A DNA stretch of 64,000 nt from Angiostrongylus vasorum (GCA_018806985.1 JADANN010000169.1:211456-275455); one strand, 5' to 3'. Shown: positions 21,077-32,090, numbered from the stretch's first letter. A program made the numbers and translations. Notes: generated by a model from the letters alone, not told the origin.

Positions 21077-21316
21077 GATACAATAAATGATAAAGCATCA
21101 TTGTTCATTAATTTCTGAGTGATGTGCTATGCATTCGACACCGTTCGCAGCATCTGAAGCATATTACAGGTGCATATTGTATTTTTTATCCTTCCATGGA
21201 TGAAAACTCACCGACTACAGTGGGTGTGTGATTACTATCCGAAGAGCACGAGGTCGAACTAACGCAGCTTGTGTACAGTAAGGCACCTCTAACCACTATT
21301 ACGCTACTTCCCCTTC
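21077..21316 (-). mobile_element. tRNA-derived SINE, copy 5 (minus strand, diverged)
   Basis: A B-box complement (GAGGTCGAACTA near 21250) and A-box complement (ACCTCTAACCACTATTACGC near 21287-21306) mark the head. The tail contains GATAAAGCATC at 21089. The body is strongly diverged from the other copies. Confidence 0.55.
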
Positions 21317-21324
21317 ATATGATA

Positions 21325-21545
21325 TAAAGAACAAGAGATAAAGCTCTGAGCTTGGAAATCCCTGAGGAAAGCGGCATGTATTCCACTTCACCTAGGATTG
21401 ACTGGATGCATATCTAACCTATACAATGACTTTTGGTGGCCTACCGATGTATCAAATCAATGCTACTATACTGCCAGACAAGTCGGATACCAATTTGCAG
21501 ACCCAGGGGGATGGAAGGCCTGATGAGTCCGCGGTGCAGTACCAA
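21325..21545 (-). mobile_element. tRNA-derived SINE, copy 6 (minus strand, head missing)
   Basis: The body is collinear with other copies (GATAAAGCTCTGAG at 21340, a GGTGGCCTACCGATGTATC block near 21435-21453, ATACCAATTTGC at 21488). It stops before the tRNA-like head. It follows copy 5 in the same orientation after about 10 bp. Confidence 0.65.
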
Positions 21546-21699
21546 ACCTAAGACCAGAAATTTACTGATCGCACACTTATTCGGAGAGCAACACGTGGCC
21601 ATATAACATATTTATAACAAATATAGGGATTTTTCGGGATAGAAGGATGCTCAGCCACAGTTGGCAAGAACCAAACACAGAAAAACTAACATGAGCCTA

Positions 21700-21945
21700 A
21701 ATTGTTGAGCTTACACGAGGTTGATAAACCAGTTTTATTCAGCTAACATTTCGACGTCTTCGTCTTCATCTGAGCAGGACTGTAGACCATCGACTCGGAT
21801 CATCGGCTCTGATAGAAACGAAGACGTCGAAACGCTAGCCGAATAAAACAAATTTATCAAGATCGTGTAAGCTGAACAAGTTAAACTCCTGTTGTTTATC
21901 TTATTATCGAGGCTAAATGACGGTCGGTTTCAAAATTACAGAAGA
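21700..21945. mobile_element. Second head-to-head pair of PLE termini
   Basis: The left arm (about 21709-21750: GAGCTTACACGAGG, TTTTATTCAGCTAAC) is inverted in the right arm (about 21833-21885: GCTAGCCGAATAAAAC, GATCGTGTAAGCT). Hammerhead-like motifs point outward from the centre at 21741-21777 (minus) and 21806-21839 (plus). The organisation is the same as 18877-19085, and the right end carries the ATCGAGGCTAAATGACGG block of the PLE terminus. Confidence 0.6.
21806..21839 (+). ncRNA. Hammerhead-like motif with one inserted base
   Basis: The plus strand has CTGATAGA (one extra A relative to CTGATGA), an ACG/CGT-type stem, then GAAACGCTAGC. The minus-strand partner at 21741-21777 has CAGATGA and GAAATGTT. 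Both are probably inactive. Confidence 0.4.
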
Positions 21946-22903
21946 ATTAGTTTACGCAATGACGACAGCTACTGCTCATACTTCCACAATCCTTTACATT
22001 TACAACGGTAACAGCAAGGTTAATTCGGGAAAAAGCTAAAGATATGTGATTAAGAGAGAAAGAAGGGAAAAGACAAGGAGATTTAATATAAAATAAGCAA
22101 GCGAATGCTTAATTTTAGCAAATAAAGAAGAGAGACGTACTTCTGCATTGAAGAGATTAGGGAAGATGTTTTTTCTTCTTCAAAACAAAGTTGTAAAAGT
22201 TGCACTACCCTATATGACACTTAACACTTTCGCATTTTTATAGCACTTGTCATTTCACTGACGAATGAAGTCAGATGGTTAAAATCGATCTCGTTGGAAA
22301 CTTCTCCTTTGAAAAAATGGAAAAGCCGACGAAACTCTTGAACAAATATGCTGCAGTATAAGGAAAAAATACGAGTTTATTAGTACTGCAAGAGACATTC
22401 AAATAAGCACTTACTGTCTCACCGTGGCTGAGGAGGGGCCATTCCAGAGTGTCAAGTTGGTTTCACCTCAGCAGAGTCACTGAAGCGATAAAGAAGCAGT
22501 AAGATGTGGCTACACAGAAGCCTAGCTAAGAGCAAACTTATAAAGTAATTAGAATCCAGATGATTTCCTCATGGCCAGTTTACCATCAAAAATGATGAGA
22601 ATGAGGAACACATTCATACAATAAAACGTTTTTTCGAAGGCCTTGACCACGCGAATCCCAGTGGTTGGCGCTGGCGTACGATGAGAGTTATTTACTGGTT
22701 TTCCACGGGATGATTGTACGATTAAATATTTAAGAGAATACGAATGAAAGAAACGATGGAAGAAGCTGCATGGTGAGGACCACTCCTATCCGCAACGCTT
22801 TCAACGCTTTTCTGCAGCTAAAAAAGTAGGAAGCTTTGAGTTTAACATTGTCGAGATGAATCATGGATAACACCATAAGACTCGAAGGTATCGCACGATA
22901 AAC

Positions 22904-22904
<1 letters not shown>
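21946..22904. other. AT-rich intergenic DNA, nothing recognised
   Basis: No gene or known repeat recognised. Confidence 0.4.
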
Positions 22905-22953
<49 letters not shown>

Positions 22954-22957
22954 ATAA
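22905..22957. repeat. (TA)n microsatellite with TATG ends
   Basis: About 20 uninterrupted TA dinucleotides flanked by ATATGTA and GTATGTATATA. Confidence 0.9.
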
Positions 22958-24838
22958 AAAAAATCTAATGCTGATGATGCCGATCATCACGAGTGTAACG
23001 AATAGTTAGCGGCGAAGTGGAGCGGTTCAGATCGTGTAGAATATTAGCCACGCGGGTCTTTTAGTCGTTGAATTGATCTATCAACTTCAAAATTGGGTGG
23101 TTAAACCGTTTACATACATAAACACAACATTAATAACAGAACGGTAACGATAGAGAAGTAGTGGTAAAGGAATCACGCGAGTTAAAGCTATGTGGTGCTA
23201 TGGCTAGTAGTGAAGGGAGGCTAGCAATGAGATAATGGCATTTGAATATTACCACATCATTAATACAATAATAACAGTAATAAAGAATGATGACTACATA
23301 CAAATAACCGCTCGTTAGCCGTGAGCGGTGCCGAGCTCGCACTATCCGCGGCCGGTGCGGCGGCTGAGCGAGACAGTATGTTGGGGCGGAGAGGGATACA
23401 GACGAACCGTGTCTTCGGCTGAGCTAAGGATCAACATTATAGCGGTGAGGTGCACATTAGCATGATCGATGAGGACAGTAAGTTACATGAGCATTGGCGG
23501 TGTTATGGACAACGAATGATGAGTCATCTACGGAACACAGTCAGGCGGCTGGTCGTGGATAACGCTATGTCTGCAACGTGAAGTTTGAGCATCTATAGGT
23601 GCCATCATTGTTTAAGAGTGAAGGCTCAGAATGATAATGACTAAAACTGATAAGCCTATAGCGGCTTAACAGAATACATAGCATAAGTTGGCCGCACAGC
23701 GGCTTTGTATGCATGGCGTACATTGTGGGAGGAATGGTACATGCCACCGATGGCATTGCAGACAGAACGCATTTGCGTATGCTACCGCAGCCGATCTGGA
23801 TTGTTGATCCTGGACTTCAGTAGACTGTACCTAACTGCCTGAAACATCAAACGTTATTGACTTCGTTATTTCACAAGGCAATAATAGACAGTTCTCCTGC
23901 TACGCCTCCACCCTCGGATAAGGCATCGCTGTTGTGCGACCCAAGCCAACCTGAACTTCTGTTGTGCGTAAAACACTGGTAATAGGCAGGGTGCACCACA
24001 AAGGTTATATTGCGGGATGTGGCTTGCGGCTGCGAGACGACCATGGTGTAGACGTCAACTACTGTTGTTTAGATAGATAAAGAACTTTTCCATAGAGAAG
24101 TTCTCTACAACGAGTACGGTGCTGGTTCGGTCCGTTCCCGGTTCTCCGTGCATCTCATCCCTCTGTGGTAGGGAATTGGAACCGGAATTATGCGGTAAAA
24201 TAATCACTCTCTGCAATCCAGTTGGAAACGCGCTAGCTCGGTGATCTCGGGGCTCCAGGGAGAACCGACTCGACCAGCATTTAACGACATTCAAGGTGAT
24301 AGGAAAATCCTCAATCAGCAGCCAAAGTTACACGTAAAAGTTGAAAGACTTTCGTGGATAATGGGTGCGATGTAACGAATCGAATAGGAGAAGTGCTGGG
24401 ATCCGAACAACAGACGTGAAAGCTGGGTCGTATGAAATAAAGAAAACATCGCAATATGTCATATCACAATATGCCACAGACAGCTGTGCTAAGTATCAAA
24501 TAGTAGTTTACTGCACTTTTTGAAAGAACATCTGATAGAAATGAACAAGACGTGTCGGATAACTGCACATTCAAAATCAATTCATTGTGTGTGAACATAT
24601 CTACTGACAACTCCATCACCAAAAGTATACGTAGCCGATTCGGCTAACACATATTTGTCATGATAAAATGATCTCCATCGTCAAGAAAACACCCAAGCTA
24701 AAAATACACGGATTTATTGCTCTTCTGCAATTCAATCATACTGTTCTTTAAATAGTAATAAAACTACCATAGTCTATGAATTGAAAGCTTCACGACAATT
24801 ATCAAAAACCTCGTCCAATAAAAATGATGAATCAGGCG
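22958..24838. other. Unannotated stretch of higher GC content
   Basis: About 23,130-24,400 is richer in GC than its flanks, with a GC patch at 23315-23400 (CCGCGGCCGGTGCGGCGGC). No splice-bounded coding region could be defined. One minus-strand frame at 24055-24294 (about 79 codons, containing the MHGEPGTDRTSTVLVVENF segment) has a natural-looking composition but no family I recognise. It may be a stray exon, an element piece or chance. Confidence 0.3.
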
Positions 24839-25107
24839 ACAATAAAGGATAAACCTCTAGGCGCTGATCAATCCCTGAGGGTGCGCGGTGCATTCGACTT
24901 CATTTAGAGGTGATTGAATGCATTTTTGGCCTTTACAATGAATCGCGGTGGCCTAGCCATGTATCGCACCAGTGCTGTTATCCTCCCAAACAGATCTGGC
25001 AACAATTTCCAGATCCCGGAGAGATGGAACGCTTGGTGAGTCTGGGTGAGGGATCGGTCCCATGTGTATTACAGGGCGCCTCTAAACACTGCGCTACACG
25101 CGACCCA
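24839..25107 (-). mobile_element. tRNA-derived SINE, copy 7 (minus strand)
   Basis: The tail AATAAAGGATAAACCTC is at the left (24841). The head complement (CCTCTAAACACTGCGCTAC at about 25079-25097) is at the right. The body is collinear with copy 3. Confidence 0.7.
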
Positions 25108-28100
25108 GTCAAGCGCGAGTCGTTCACAAATTGCCAGAACTCAAAGAAAAATACCCTACGGAATCAACCAGAAGCAAAGTATCTGGTAGGTAATAATGAA
25201 AACCATGTTCGATTCCTCGAATCAAAATGAAACTTAATAACAACTTACAAGGAGGTTTTTCCCGGAAAAACGGAGAAATCCTAGCAAAGCCTTGCGCTTA
25301 GATACGTTTCATTGCCTGCATGGAAAGTAGCCTTCTTGCTGTTTGTAAGAATTTAACCATTGAAAAGATCTTCTCGTAATAAAGAGGTGTTCAGTCACAG
25401 TTTAACAAAATAAGAGCAACTTTTAAAAAGTGTGAAAACTGAAATTTCTGGATGATCACTATTAAGAGGATTGAAGACCGCACAAGTTTTATCAAACATT
25501 ACACTTAAACAGATCCCCATCCTCCAGATCTTTCGCAGTTTTAAAAATATACCAATAACATCTTAACCTATCTCGTTGCTGCAACGAACCACTGCTTAAG
25601 TGATTTACCGCCTCAAGGGGGCCCTGAGGGGTTTCTTGGACTTCGAACCCCGGTGAACGCGGCTTCTATTCTCATTCCTTCAGGTTGCCTTATTTCTATC
25701 AGGATTTATGAAGCCCAGCTTAGAAGTAACTTACTTAATAATTGGGTAGAGTCTGTAGGTAAAAGCCTGTAGTAGATACCTTGTCTTCCAGGACGTTTAG
25801 AATTGAGAGGCTTCTTCATGTCTGTCAGCTGAGCTGAACCAACTGAGCAGCATTGTTGACTGGAAGAGACAAATGGATATTTACTCATGACTAAGTTTTT
25901 AGTAGGGATCATTTCAGTATAGTTGTTGTATTTCGTTTTCCTGTGTTATGGGAATTTCGACAAAGTTCGGCGACGGAAATTAATTGATTTGTTGGTCAAA
26001 ACTTATAGAAACAGATTTTTAGGAGCTGTAAAAATAGAGTTCCATATAGCAAAAAGAAAAATGCCCAGATGAAGAAGGAAGAACAGCAACAGAAAAATGG
26101 AGTACTTTCCTAAGCGAATTTTACCCAGCTTCTGCACGATTAGTCAATAACCTAAGAAAAAATGCTGTTAGCAAGAGACACACGAATTTCTGCAAAACGG
26201 AGTTAATGGTGAGGATTTTTGCACGAATGGGAAAAAACATGAGCAAAAATAAAGAAAAAAAGTCGAGGGAAGCCATGAGAAAACCCCCTGTTGGTTTTCA
26301 TTCAGGCCAGTAAGTGTTGTTCTCAATTTCGTCCCAAGTTCAATCAATACTGAGACCTTTCTGATAGCACAAACAAAAGAAAAGTCTCGAAACGACAGCT
26401 AGCTGTATCTTACTCAATCAGTAGAGGTGAAAGCAAATAGGGTTGGTAAGACAAAAAATGTCATGAAAGAAATGGTTTGGAAGGTCGTCGTTCAATTGAA
26501 TGGACTGGAGAACGTCAACATTTCCTTGTCAACTGGTAACTCAGTGTTTAAAAAGTAGAAACTAGAGAAGGAACGCCTAAGAAGATAACGTTAGTTTTAT
26601 GTCGCTCGTAAACACTCTGAAGTGCTCAAATGAAAATCCAATATGAAATCATCGTATAAAAAGAGCAAAACAGTATGGAAAACATATAGATGGTTCCAGA
26701 AAAGGAAAAACTACTAAACGATTTGTTGTCAATATTCCTATTTCTTTTACAACTCAAATTAGGGAAACTGTGGAAATCGACTTTTGCTCAAATGGACCAG
26801 CACCTAGTACCTGGTGGAAATTGAGATGCATTGGTTGGCTAGCTACTGGGCGTTGTAACTAAGCGGGTGGAGAGTTGTAAGTGTGGTGAGCCCATTCGAT
26901 CAATATATGGTCATTGACGAAACCGAATGGCGAAAGACTGCTAATATCGATCGATCAACGTATTTTTGACGGTATGTAAAGTTGGAATCTGAAATTCATT
27001 TTGTGTTCCATAGTAAGTTGCACGATAAACATTAATGAAACCGCACCTGCTTTCTATTCTGTGCATTTTTACACCTTCTTATAAAAAATCGACGAAACTT
27101 TTAACCATCCATTAACTCTACGGTATCCAGAAGAAAACCGTTTACTCTCATTGAGAAAATGTTCATGGAACTTAAGCAAATATCATCTATAAAACGTGTA
27201 GCGTACAACCCCAGTACACTAGGCCAACATCTATCTAAAAATAGACGGCGTATGTTCTGCCACTGAGGATCGCTTTTACTTTATTAACTTCAGTATGGGT
27301 GATTAAATTCATATATTCTTCTGGACTTATGCCAGGATGAGGACCTATTCCGTAATGGATTTCGTGTGAGCTCATTAAAAAATATGAACGAATTCGTTTC
27401 GGCTCCAGGCCAAAGACCATCGGAAACACCAACGTCCTAGAATAGTTAAGCCAAAGACACTGTCTAAGCTCATCGAAGCAGTTAATGTTAAGTTGGAATC
27501 CATAAGGAGAAGACAATCAGGTGTCGAAGTAAATGATTAAGTTTGTGCAAAAAAATTGACACTACAAAAACAGGCAGCTGTTTCAGGTGAACTGAAATAA
27601 AATTCTCTTCGAGAGTCCAATCGAGTATAAGTTCTGTCAGAAAAAAAATTACACCGATGAGAAAACGGAGGTGTGGAAAGACGAAAGATTAACGGAAGCT
27701 GATCGAAGTGTAAAGAAAAATCCACTAGTATTTGTTCAGTGTTAGCAAGTTTTACACATGACGGTTAAGTACAAGGGCAACCAGTCTACATTTTGTGAAA
27801 TCGTGTGCGGATCACTTGAGGAAAAGTGGCTATTAAAACTTTATGAGCCATGAATTTTATGTAACACTCTAGTTGTTAAATTAAGACAGAATGTTATCCA
27901 AACAACTTCAAACCTGATCAATAAATGAGTACTTCTTTTAACATGACAAGCCGACACTAGTAAAACATCAATCATCCAACCGGTTACTCATTTTGAACAG
28001 AATTAAAACGCGTCGCATGTGTCCCTCTTTTTCCTTAGAATGAATGCTTTGAAGGAAATATAGCTGTATTATGTTCTGTGTTCTATTATTGAGATGTAAT

Positions 28101-28545
28101 ACAACTTAAAGTGACATTGATGTGCTCGGTTATCACACGACGCTTGCTTAGGACGACGCCTAATTCTCAGCTTTTATGAACTTGATCATTTTTTTTCACA
28201 ATACTGGCAGTTCGCTGATAAATGAAAAACTGAAAGCCTGTGAACGTGACGCGATTGTGGGCGATACTTTGCTCCTCACTCTCTTGGCAAGAATGGTGTG
28301 TACTCTAATATTTACATCTTACTACGGCCGTCATACAAGTATATCGCTATCAGCATTTAGAAGTGTTTTGCAAACTATGCTATGTCTATTTCGATATTTT
28401 TCACCCGCGCACATTTCATACAACAACTATGATTCATAGTAGCAATTAGAATCAAAATTACAGTCAATTGGTTGTAAAATTATCAGTCAATGAACTCGTT
28501 TGAGAAAAGGTTTTTTGTATGGACGAGAAAAAGTCGAAGCGAAGG
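25108..28545. other. AT-rich intergenic DNA, no confirmed gene
   Basis: Over 3 kb without a recognisable element except the open frame described at 27235-27516. A GC-rich patch at 25605-25675 has direct GGGGG/CCCTGAGGGG character but no identified function. Confidence 0.4.
27235..27516 (-). CDS. Unrecognised open frame, possible exon or gene relic
   Basis: About 93 codons are open on the minus strand and end with a stop near 27235. The composition looks protein-like (a HEIHYGIGPHPGISPEEYMN segment, a VFPMVFGLEPKRIRSYF segment, few low-complexity runs), unlike most chance frames in this window. The frame opens after an in-frame TGA, the first possible initiator is TTG rather than ATG, and I see no convincing AG acceptor just upstream. 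If it is an exon its left splice site is therefore missing or displaced. I do not recognise the family. Alternatives are a pseudogene fragment or chance. Confidence 0.25.
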   Translation of the reverse strand: MSSPYGFQLNINCFDELRQCLWLNYSRTLVFPMVFGLEPKRIRSYFLMSSHEIHYGIGPHPGISPEEYMNLITHTEVNKVKAILSGRTYAVYF

Positions 28546-28635
28546 CTTCAGTGTTGCAGTGGATAACAAGCTTCTGCCGAAAGGTTAATCGAGAGTTCGA
28601 ATCTGTTTGACCTGAGATTCAAGTTTTGAAATACT
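28546..28635 (+). repeat. tRNA-like fragment related to family T
   Basis: The plus strand has an A-box-like GTTGCAGTGGATAACA (28553-28568) and a B-box-like GAGAGTTCGAATCTG (28591-28605). A CAAGTTTTGAAATACTCAGC tail near 28620-28640 resembles the family T terminus. It does not form a convincing cloverleaf, so it is not called a tRNA gene. Confidence 0.45.
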
Positions 28636-28960
28636 CAGCCCTATAGAATTGAACGTTTCTGGGCGATATCCGTCACAACATTTAGTTGGATTAGCTTTTT
28701 GATGACTGATTAAATTAATTGCAGAAAAAAAAAGTCCTTTGCTATGAAAATAAACCATCAGAAAAAAGACTTCTATATAGCTCATATCGGCCAGTCGGTG
28801 CGCTGCGTATGATTATATAGAATACACGTCGTTTGTTATATGTTAAACATTCCAAAATCACTCCATTAGTTCACCTGCTGTAAAACAACCATGTGGAGAA
28901 AAGTTTTATCGGATAGCCATCAATAAGCTGTACGGTGCAGGCAAGCAGTTTTTGCCTTGA

Positions 28961-29250
28961 AATGATAAAGGATAAAGCGTTGGGAATCTACCAATGCCTT
29001 AGGGATGCTGTCTGCATTCCGCTCCATTTGTAGCATTGCACTGGCGGTCGAATGTATATTTGGCCAACACAATGACTTTCGAAGGTTTACTAATGTGAAA
29101 AGTCAATGTTTTATTTTCACAAACAAGTCTACCACTAATTTGCAAACCCCGGACGGATGGGAGGTTTATTTAGCTAGGAAGGATATGACTACGCAGATCG
29201 AACGAACTATCATGCGTATCGCGAAAGACGGCTGACCACTATGCTAGATC
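28961..29250 (-). mobile_element. tRNA-derived SINE, copy 8 (minus strand, diverged)
   Basis: The tail GATAAAGGATAAAGCG (28964-28979) and the head complement ending GGCTGACCACTATGCTAG (about 29229-29247) bracket a collinear but diverged body. Confidence 0.6.
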
Positions 29251-29677
29251 TCAGTCAGAATGTGCCTAGATTCTGTTAAAACGTTGTGCAAGAATTAGAT
29301 TTCTATATAAACTTTCCTCATACTGTAATATAAACATTCGATGTGGAACTTTACGATTGAATAAGATTCGCAAATTTTGCTGATTTCGGCAAGCAGAGCC
29401 ACCACTCACTTCATTTTTTTGACCGCAGAACTTCATTTTCATTCAGAGCCCTTAAAATTTTCAGTGCCCTTAAGACTAAATCAATTTAGGTCTGTTCATT
29501 AGGATGTTAACTGGAAGCGTAAATTTTCAACTTGGAGCAACTCTTGGGTGACTCACTTCATTTTTTTGACTTTTGATTTTTCTCATTTAGTGGAAGCCGT
29601 TGGTAGTATACACTGTTTAATCTACTGTCATCCATCGTGCTTATAGATCTGTTCTCATGGTGGCATCTTACAGTAAA
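29251..29677. other. Intergenic DNA with a short direct repeat
   Basis: A 20-bp string ACTCACTTCATTTTTTTGAC occurs at 29404 and again near 29551, about 147 bp apart. Nothing else is recognised. Confidence 0.45.
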
Positions 29678-29958
29678 GAAAAAAAGGATAAAGCTCTCGG
29701 CGTTGGTCAATCCCTGAGGGGATGCGCCATGCATTCGACTTCATTAAGCGTCGTTTAGAGATGATTGAATATATATCTGGCCTTTACAATGACTCGTGGT
29801 AGCCTATCGATGTATCGAGCTAGTGCTGCTATCCCCTCAGAAGTCTGGCAGCAATTTACCGACCCCGGAGGGATGGAGAGCTTGGTAGGCCTGGGGGGGG
29901 CAGAGATCGATCCCATGTGTATTGCAGGGCGGCTCCCACCGACGCACTACAGGCTTCC
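29678..29958 (-). mobile_element. tRNA-derived SINE, copy 9 (minus strand)
   Basis: The tail AAAAAGGATAAAGCTCTCGG is at 29681-29700. The body contains the GTATCGAGCTAGTGCTGC block (29812-29829). The B-box complement GATCGATCCC is near 29905-29914, and the head is altered (GGCGGCTCCCACCGACGC). Confidence 0.7.
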
Positions 29959-30114
29959 TCCCATCTTGCAGTAGACGGCATTATATAAGCTAGCATACAT
30001 ATAGAGAATTAATATTTTCCAAAAAAAGAGCATCATTTGGCTTGGGCGTGAAAAATCAAAACCTTCTTATATGGACAATATTGAGCAAACTAATTGAAAT
30101 TTATTTAAATTGTG

Positions 30115-30240
30115 AAGCTCACACGATCGAACGTCAGCCGAAAAGAAGGATTATTTATCTCGTTTAAGCTTGACAATTTAAGTACATATTAATTATTTTG
30201 CTACCGAGGTTAAATGACGGTAGATTTAAGATTTGAGCAA
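30115..30240 (+). mobile_element. PLE terminal relic
   Basis: AAGCTCACACGATCG, GTCAGCCGAAAAG and then ACCGAGGTTAAATGACGG repeat blocks from the outer part of the PLE termini at 21700-21945. The hammerhead core is lost. Confidence 0.4.
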
Positions 30241-30254
30241 ACTAATTCATCAAC

Positions 30255-30510
30255 TGCAAGGATGCAGAGGTGTGAGCAAAACTCGGAACCTTAGACGAGC
30301 TTCAAACCCGTGATTACCTTTAACCGGTGCTCGCGTGCAATCCACTACACCAACCGTGTTCCATGCATTTTGGCATTGATCTCTCAGCCAATTTGTCGCA
30401 CTGGCACTCCAACCACTGTGCTACAAAGTACTATCAGTCAATCACCATGTTAACTGTGATTTGATCTGGCGAGCTCAGAATTTCGCAAATATCTCAGCTC
30501 AGTTGAGCTG
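30255..30510. mobile_element. Inverted-terminus element with tRNA-like boxes (family T), copy 3
   Basis: The left end at 30266-30290 (GTGTGAGCAAAACTCGGAACC) is paired by a right end near 30474-30500 (CAGAATTTCGCAAATATCTC). Between them, on the minus strand, are a B-box-like GGTTTGAAGCTCG (complement of about 30297-30309) and an A-box-like TGGTGTAGTGGATTGC (complement of about 30336-30352). Confidence 0.5.
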
Positions 30511-30619
30511 AAGCCATCAATTATATCCATGAATTCGTGTTTTATCACTGAGCAGTCGCGAGGTTTTTAAACATCATACGTTTACTTCCATACAGTAACA
30601 CACATACAACACAATCGTA

Positions 30620-30653
30620 GCTGACGTTTCGGTAGAATCGCCTTCTTTCAGAA
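30620..30653 (-). ncRNA. Hammerhead-like motif of PLE copy 2, one inserted base
   Basis: The minus strand has CTGAAAGA (one extra A), A, a GGC/ACC partial stem, then GAAACGTCAGC. Confidence 0.4.
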
Positions 30654-30889
30654 CCTAGAAAGTACACTAATACGCAACTTACTGGATCAAACACTTCAAT
30701 AGCACAAAGTGAAAGATGAAAATCTGCTTGATAATTACAAGATCTGCGGCTTCTCGAAAAAACCCACCGCTTTTTTTTCACCTGTCTTCCACCGAGGAAA
30801 AAATAGCCGCTCAGAGTCGCATATAGTTGACGTCTGCACCTCCCCACATCAACGATCGATACGAGCGTAAAGGAGCATTCCTCCCTGCT

Positions 30890-31364
30890 ATTCATTGTAG
30901 GATTTTTTGGCATTTATCCGAAAAGCCTCGCATTGGTGTTTTAGAATCCCGTGCGAGGTTAGCAACTTTTTATCAAAATCGTCTCCGCCACGTTTTTACA
31001 TCCTATGCGTGCCTAGTGGAGTACTTTGTCTTGCTCTTCGTTTGCCATCTAGGTGTTCTTTTATGCGGATACATGAAGGTCTGCTCGTCTCGCCATTATA
31101 CTCGTCTCCGCAGGGACTACAAGAGACCAGATAGATCGTACCTGAACTCATGCGGTCACCGTAAGGGCAAATTACGCAATTTGGTGCTTCACATAGACGG
31201 TCATACAGGCGGTTGCGAACTAACTGACGACGTAGAGTATCTGCTGGTATTTCAACTATGGCTACCGATTCCTCTAGATCTGCCCTTCTTAAGCATCGCT
31301 TCATCGCTACACTTATTTCATCGCTAATAAAGGGCAAGACAAACGGGATTTTTGTTCCTGCCAA
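30890..31364 (-). pseudogene. PLE GIY-YIG endonuclease domain, mostly readable
   Basis: The uninterrupted minus-strand stretch at 30996-31364 reads, in order, KIPFVLPFISDEIS, RRQLVRNRLYDRLCEAPN, a CVICPYG zinc-binding-like motif, TIYLVSCSPCGDEYNGETSR (the GIY-YIG core, with N where the YIG-type segment usually has I) and RIKEHLDGK, ending with PLGTHR. The C-terminal extension continues with frame breaks to about 30890. In Penelope-like elements this domain makes the target-site nick that primes reverse transcription. The core Y residues, R and E are visible, but the flanking breaks and RT truncation make the element non-autonomous. Confidence 0.7.
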
Positions 31365-31689
31365 ACCGTTCGTTTTGGAGAGTCGCTTTCCTTCTAAACT
31401 TACCTCATGGGGTTACCATTTCGTAGCCATTAGAGATGGCTATTTGCCGAACCACGTCGTGCGATTCTTCCTTTAGTTTTCTACTTGTGCACACAGAGGT
31501 GGCTGTTCGAAACATGTTTCTAACAAGCTCTCTCTTTGTAAAGGGTGGAAAAGAAAAAAAATGAGCCAGGATGTTTTTATTACTTGGTTTTTGGTACCAT
31601 TTCGTCATGCAACCGCTACTTGGTAGGTTTATTTGAACGTTTAGAAAACTAAAGCCAGTTTTCTTTCGGTTTCTCCAGTGTGAACTTAA

Positions 31690-32090
31690 TGTGAACCCGT
31701 GTGAACTTAACTTAACTCATGCTGCTCGTTCAACAGTTCAATGAATTTGTTCATCTCCTCGTGTAGAGAAGATAACAAAAAATCATCTATGTATCTGCAG
31801 TAGAGTAGTGCCCGGAGACAGAGGGCCGTGGTTTCAGGGGCTTTAGACATAAATGCAATGGCAAGGCTTGACGCCAGTCGCTGCCCCATTGCCAACCCCC
31901 TTATTTGCGCGAAATATTTCCCAGACCATCTGAAAATCGAGCAGTTTAGGCACTCCTTTAACAGAGCCATAAGCTGCTGGATGCAGAAGCCATGCGTGTT
32001 TATTCTTCCTTCATGTTCAACAAGAAAGTTCGAAGATGGCTTGTATTGCGGAGTCATTCGATACGTTGGTGCAAAGCGCGGTAACGTCTA
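31690..32090 (-). pseudogene. PLE reverse transcriptase palm fragment
   Basis: The minus-strand open stretch at 31707-32057 contains FLVEHEGRI, YFAQIRGLAMGQRLASSLAI (template-binding region) and YCRYIDDFLL, with the YIDD catalytic pair encoded by the complement of 31782-31793, then a helix ending FIELLNEQHE. Both catalytic aspartates are retained. The N-terminal fingers are absent and the connection to the GIY-YIG domain is broken. Most similar within this window to 3715-4160. Confidence 0.75.

Noticed and set aside
22905..22957. TATA-box or origin within the TA tract
   Set aside because: A simple (TA)n microsatellite explains it and no gene start is nearby.
28546..28605. Functional tRNA gene
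   Set aside because: A- and B-box-like sequences are present, but no paired acceptor stem or anticodon stem could be drawn, and the segment is related to family T repeats.
30827..31327. 166-codon plus-strand frame
   Set aside because: It is antisense to the PLE GIY-YIG endonuclease, whose family motifs are clear on the minus strand.
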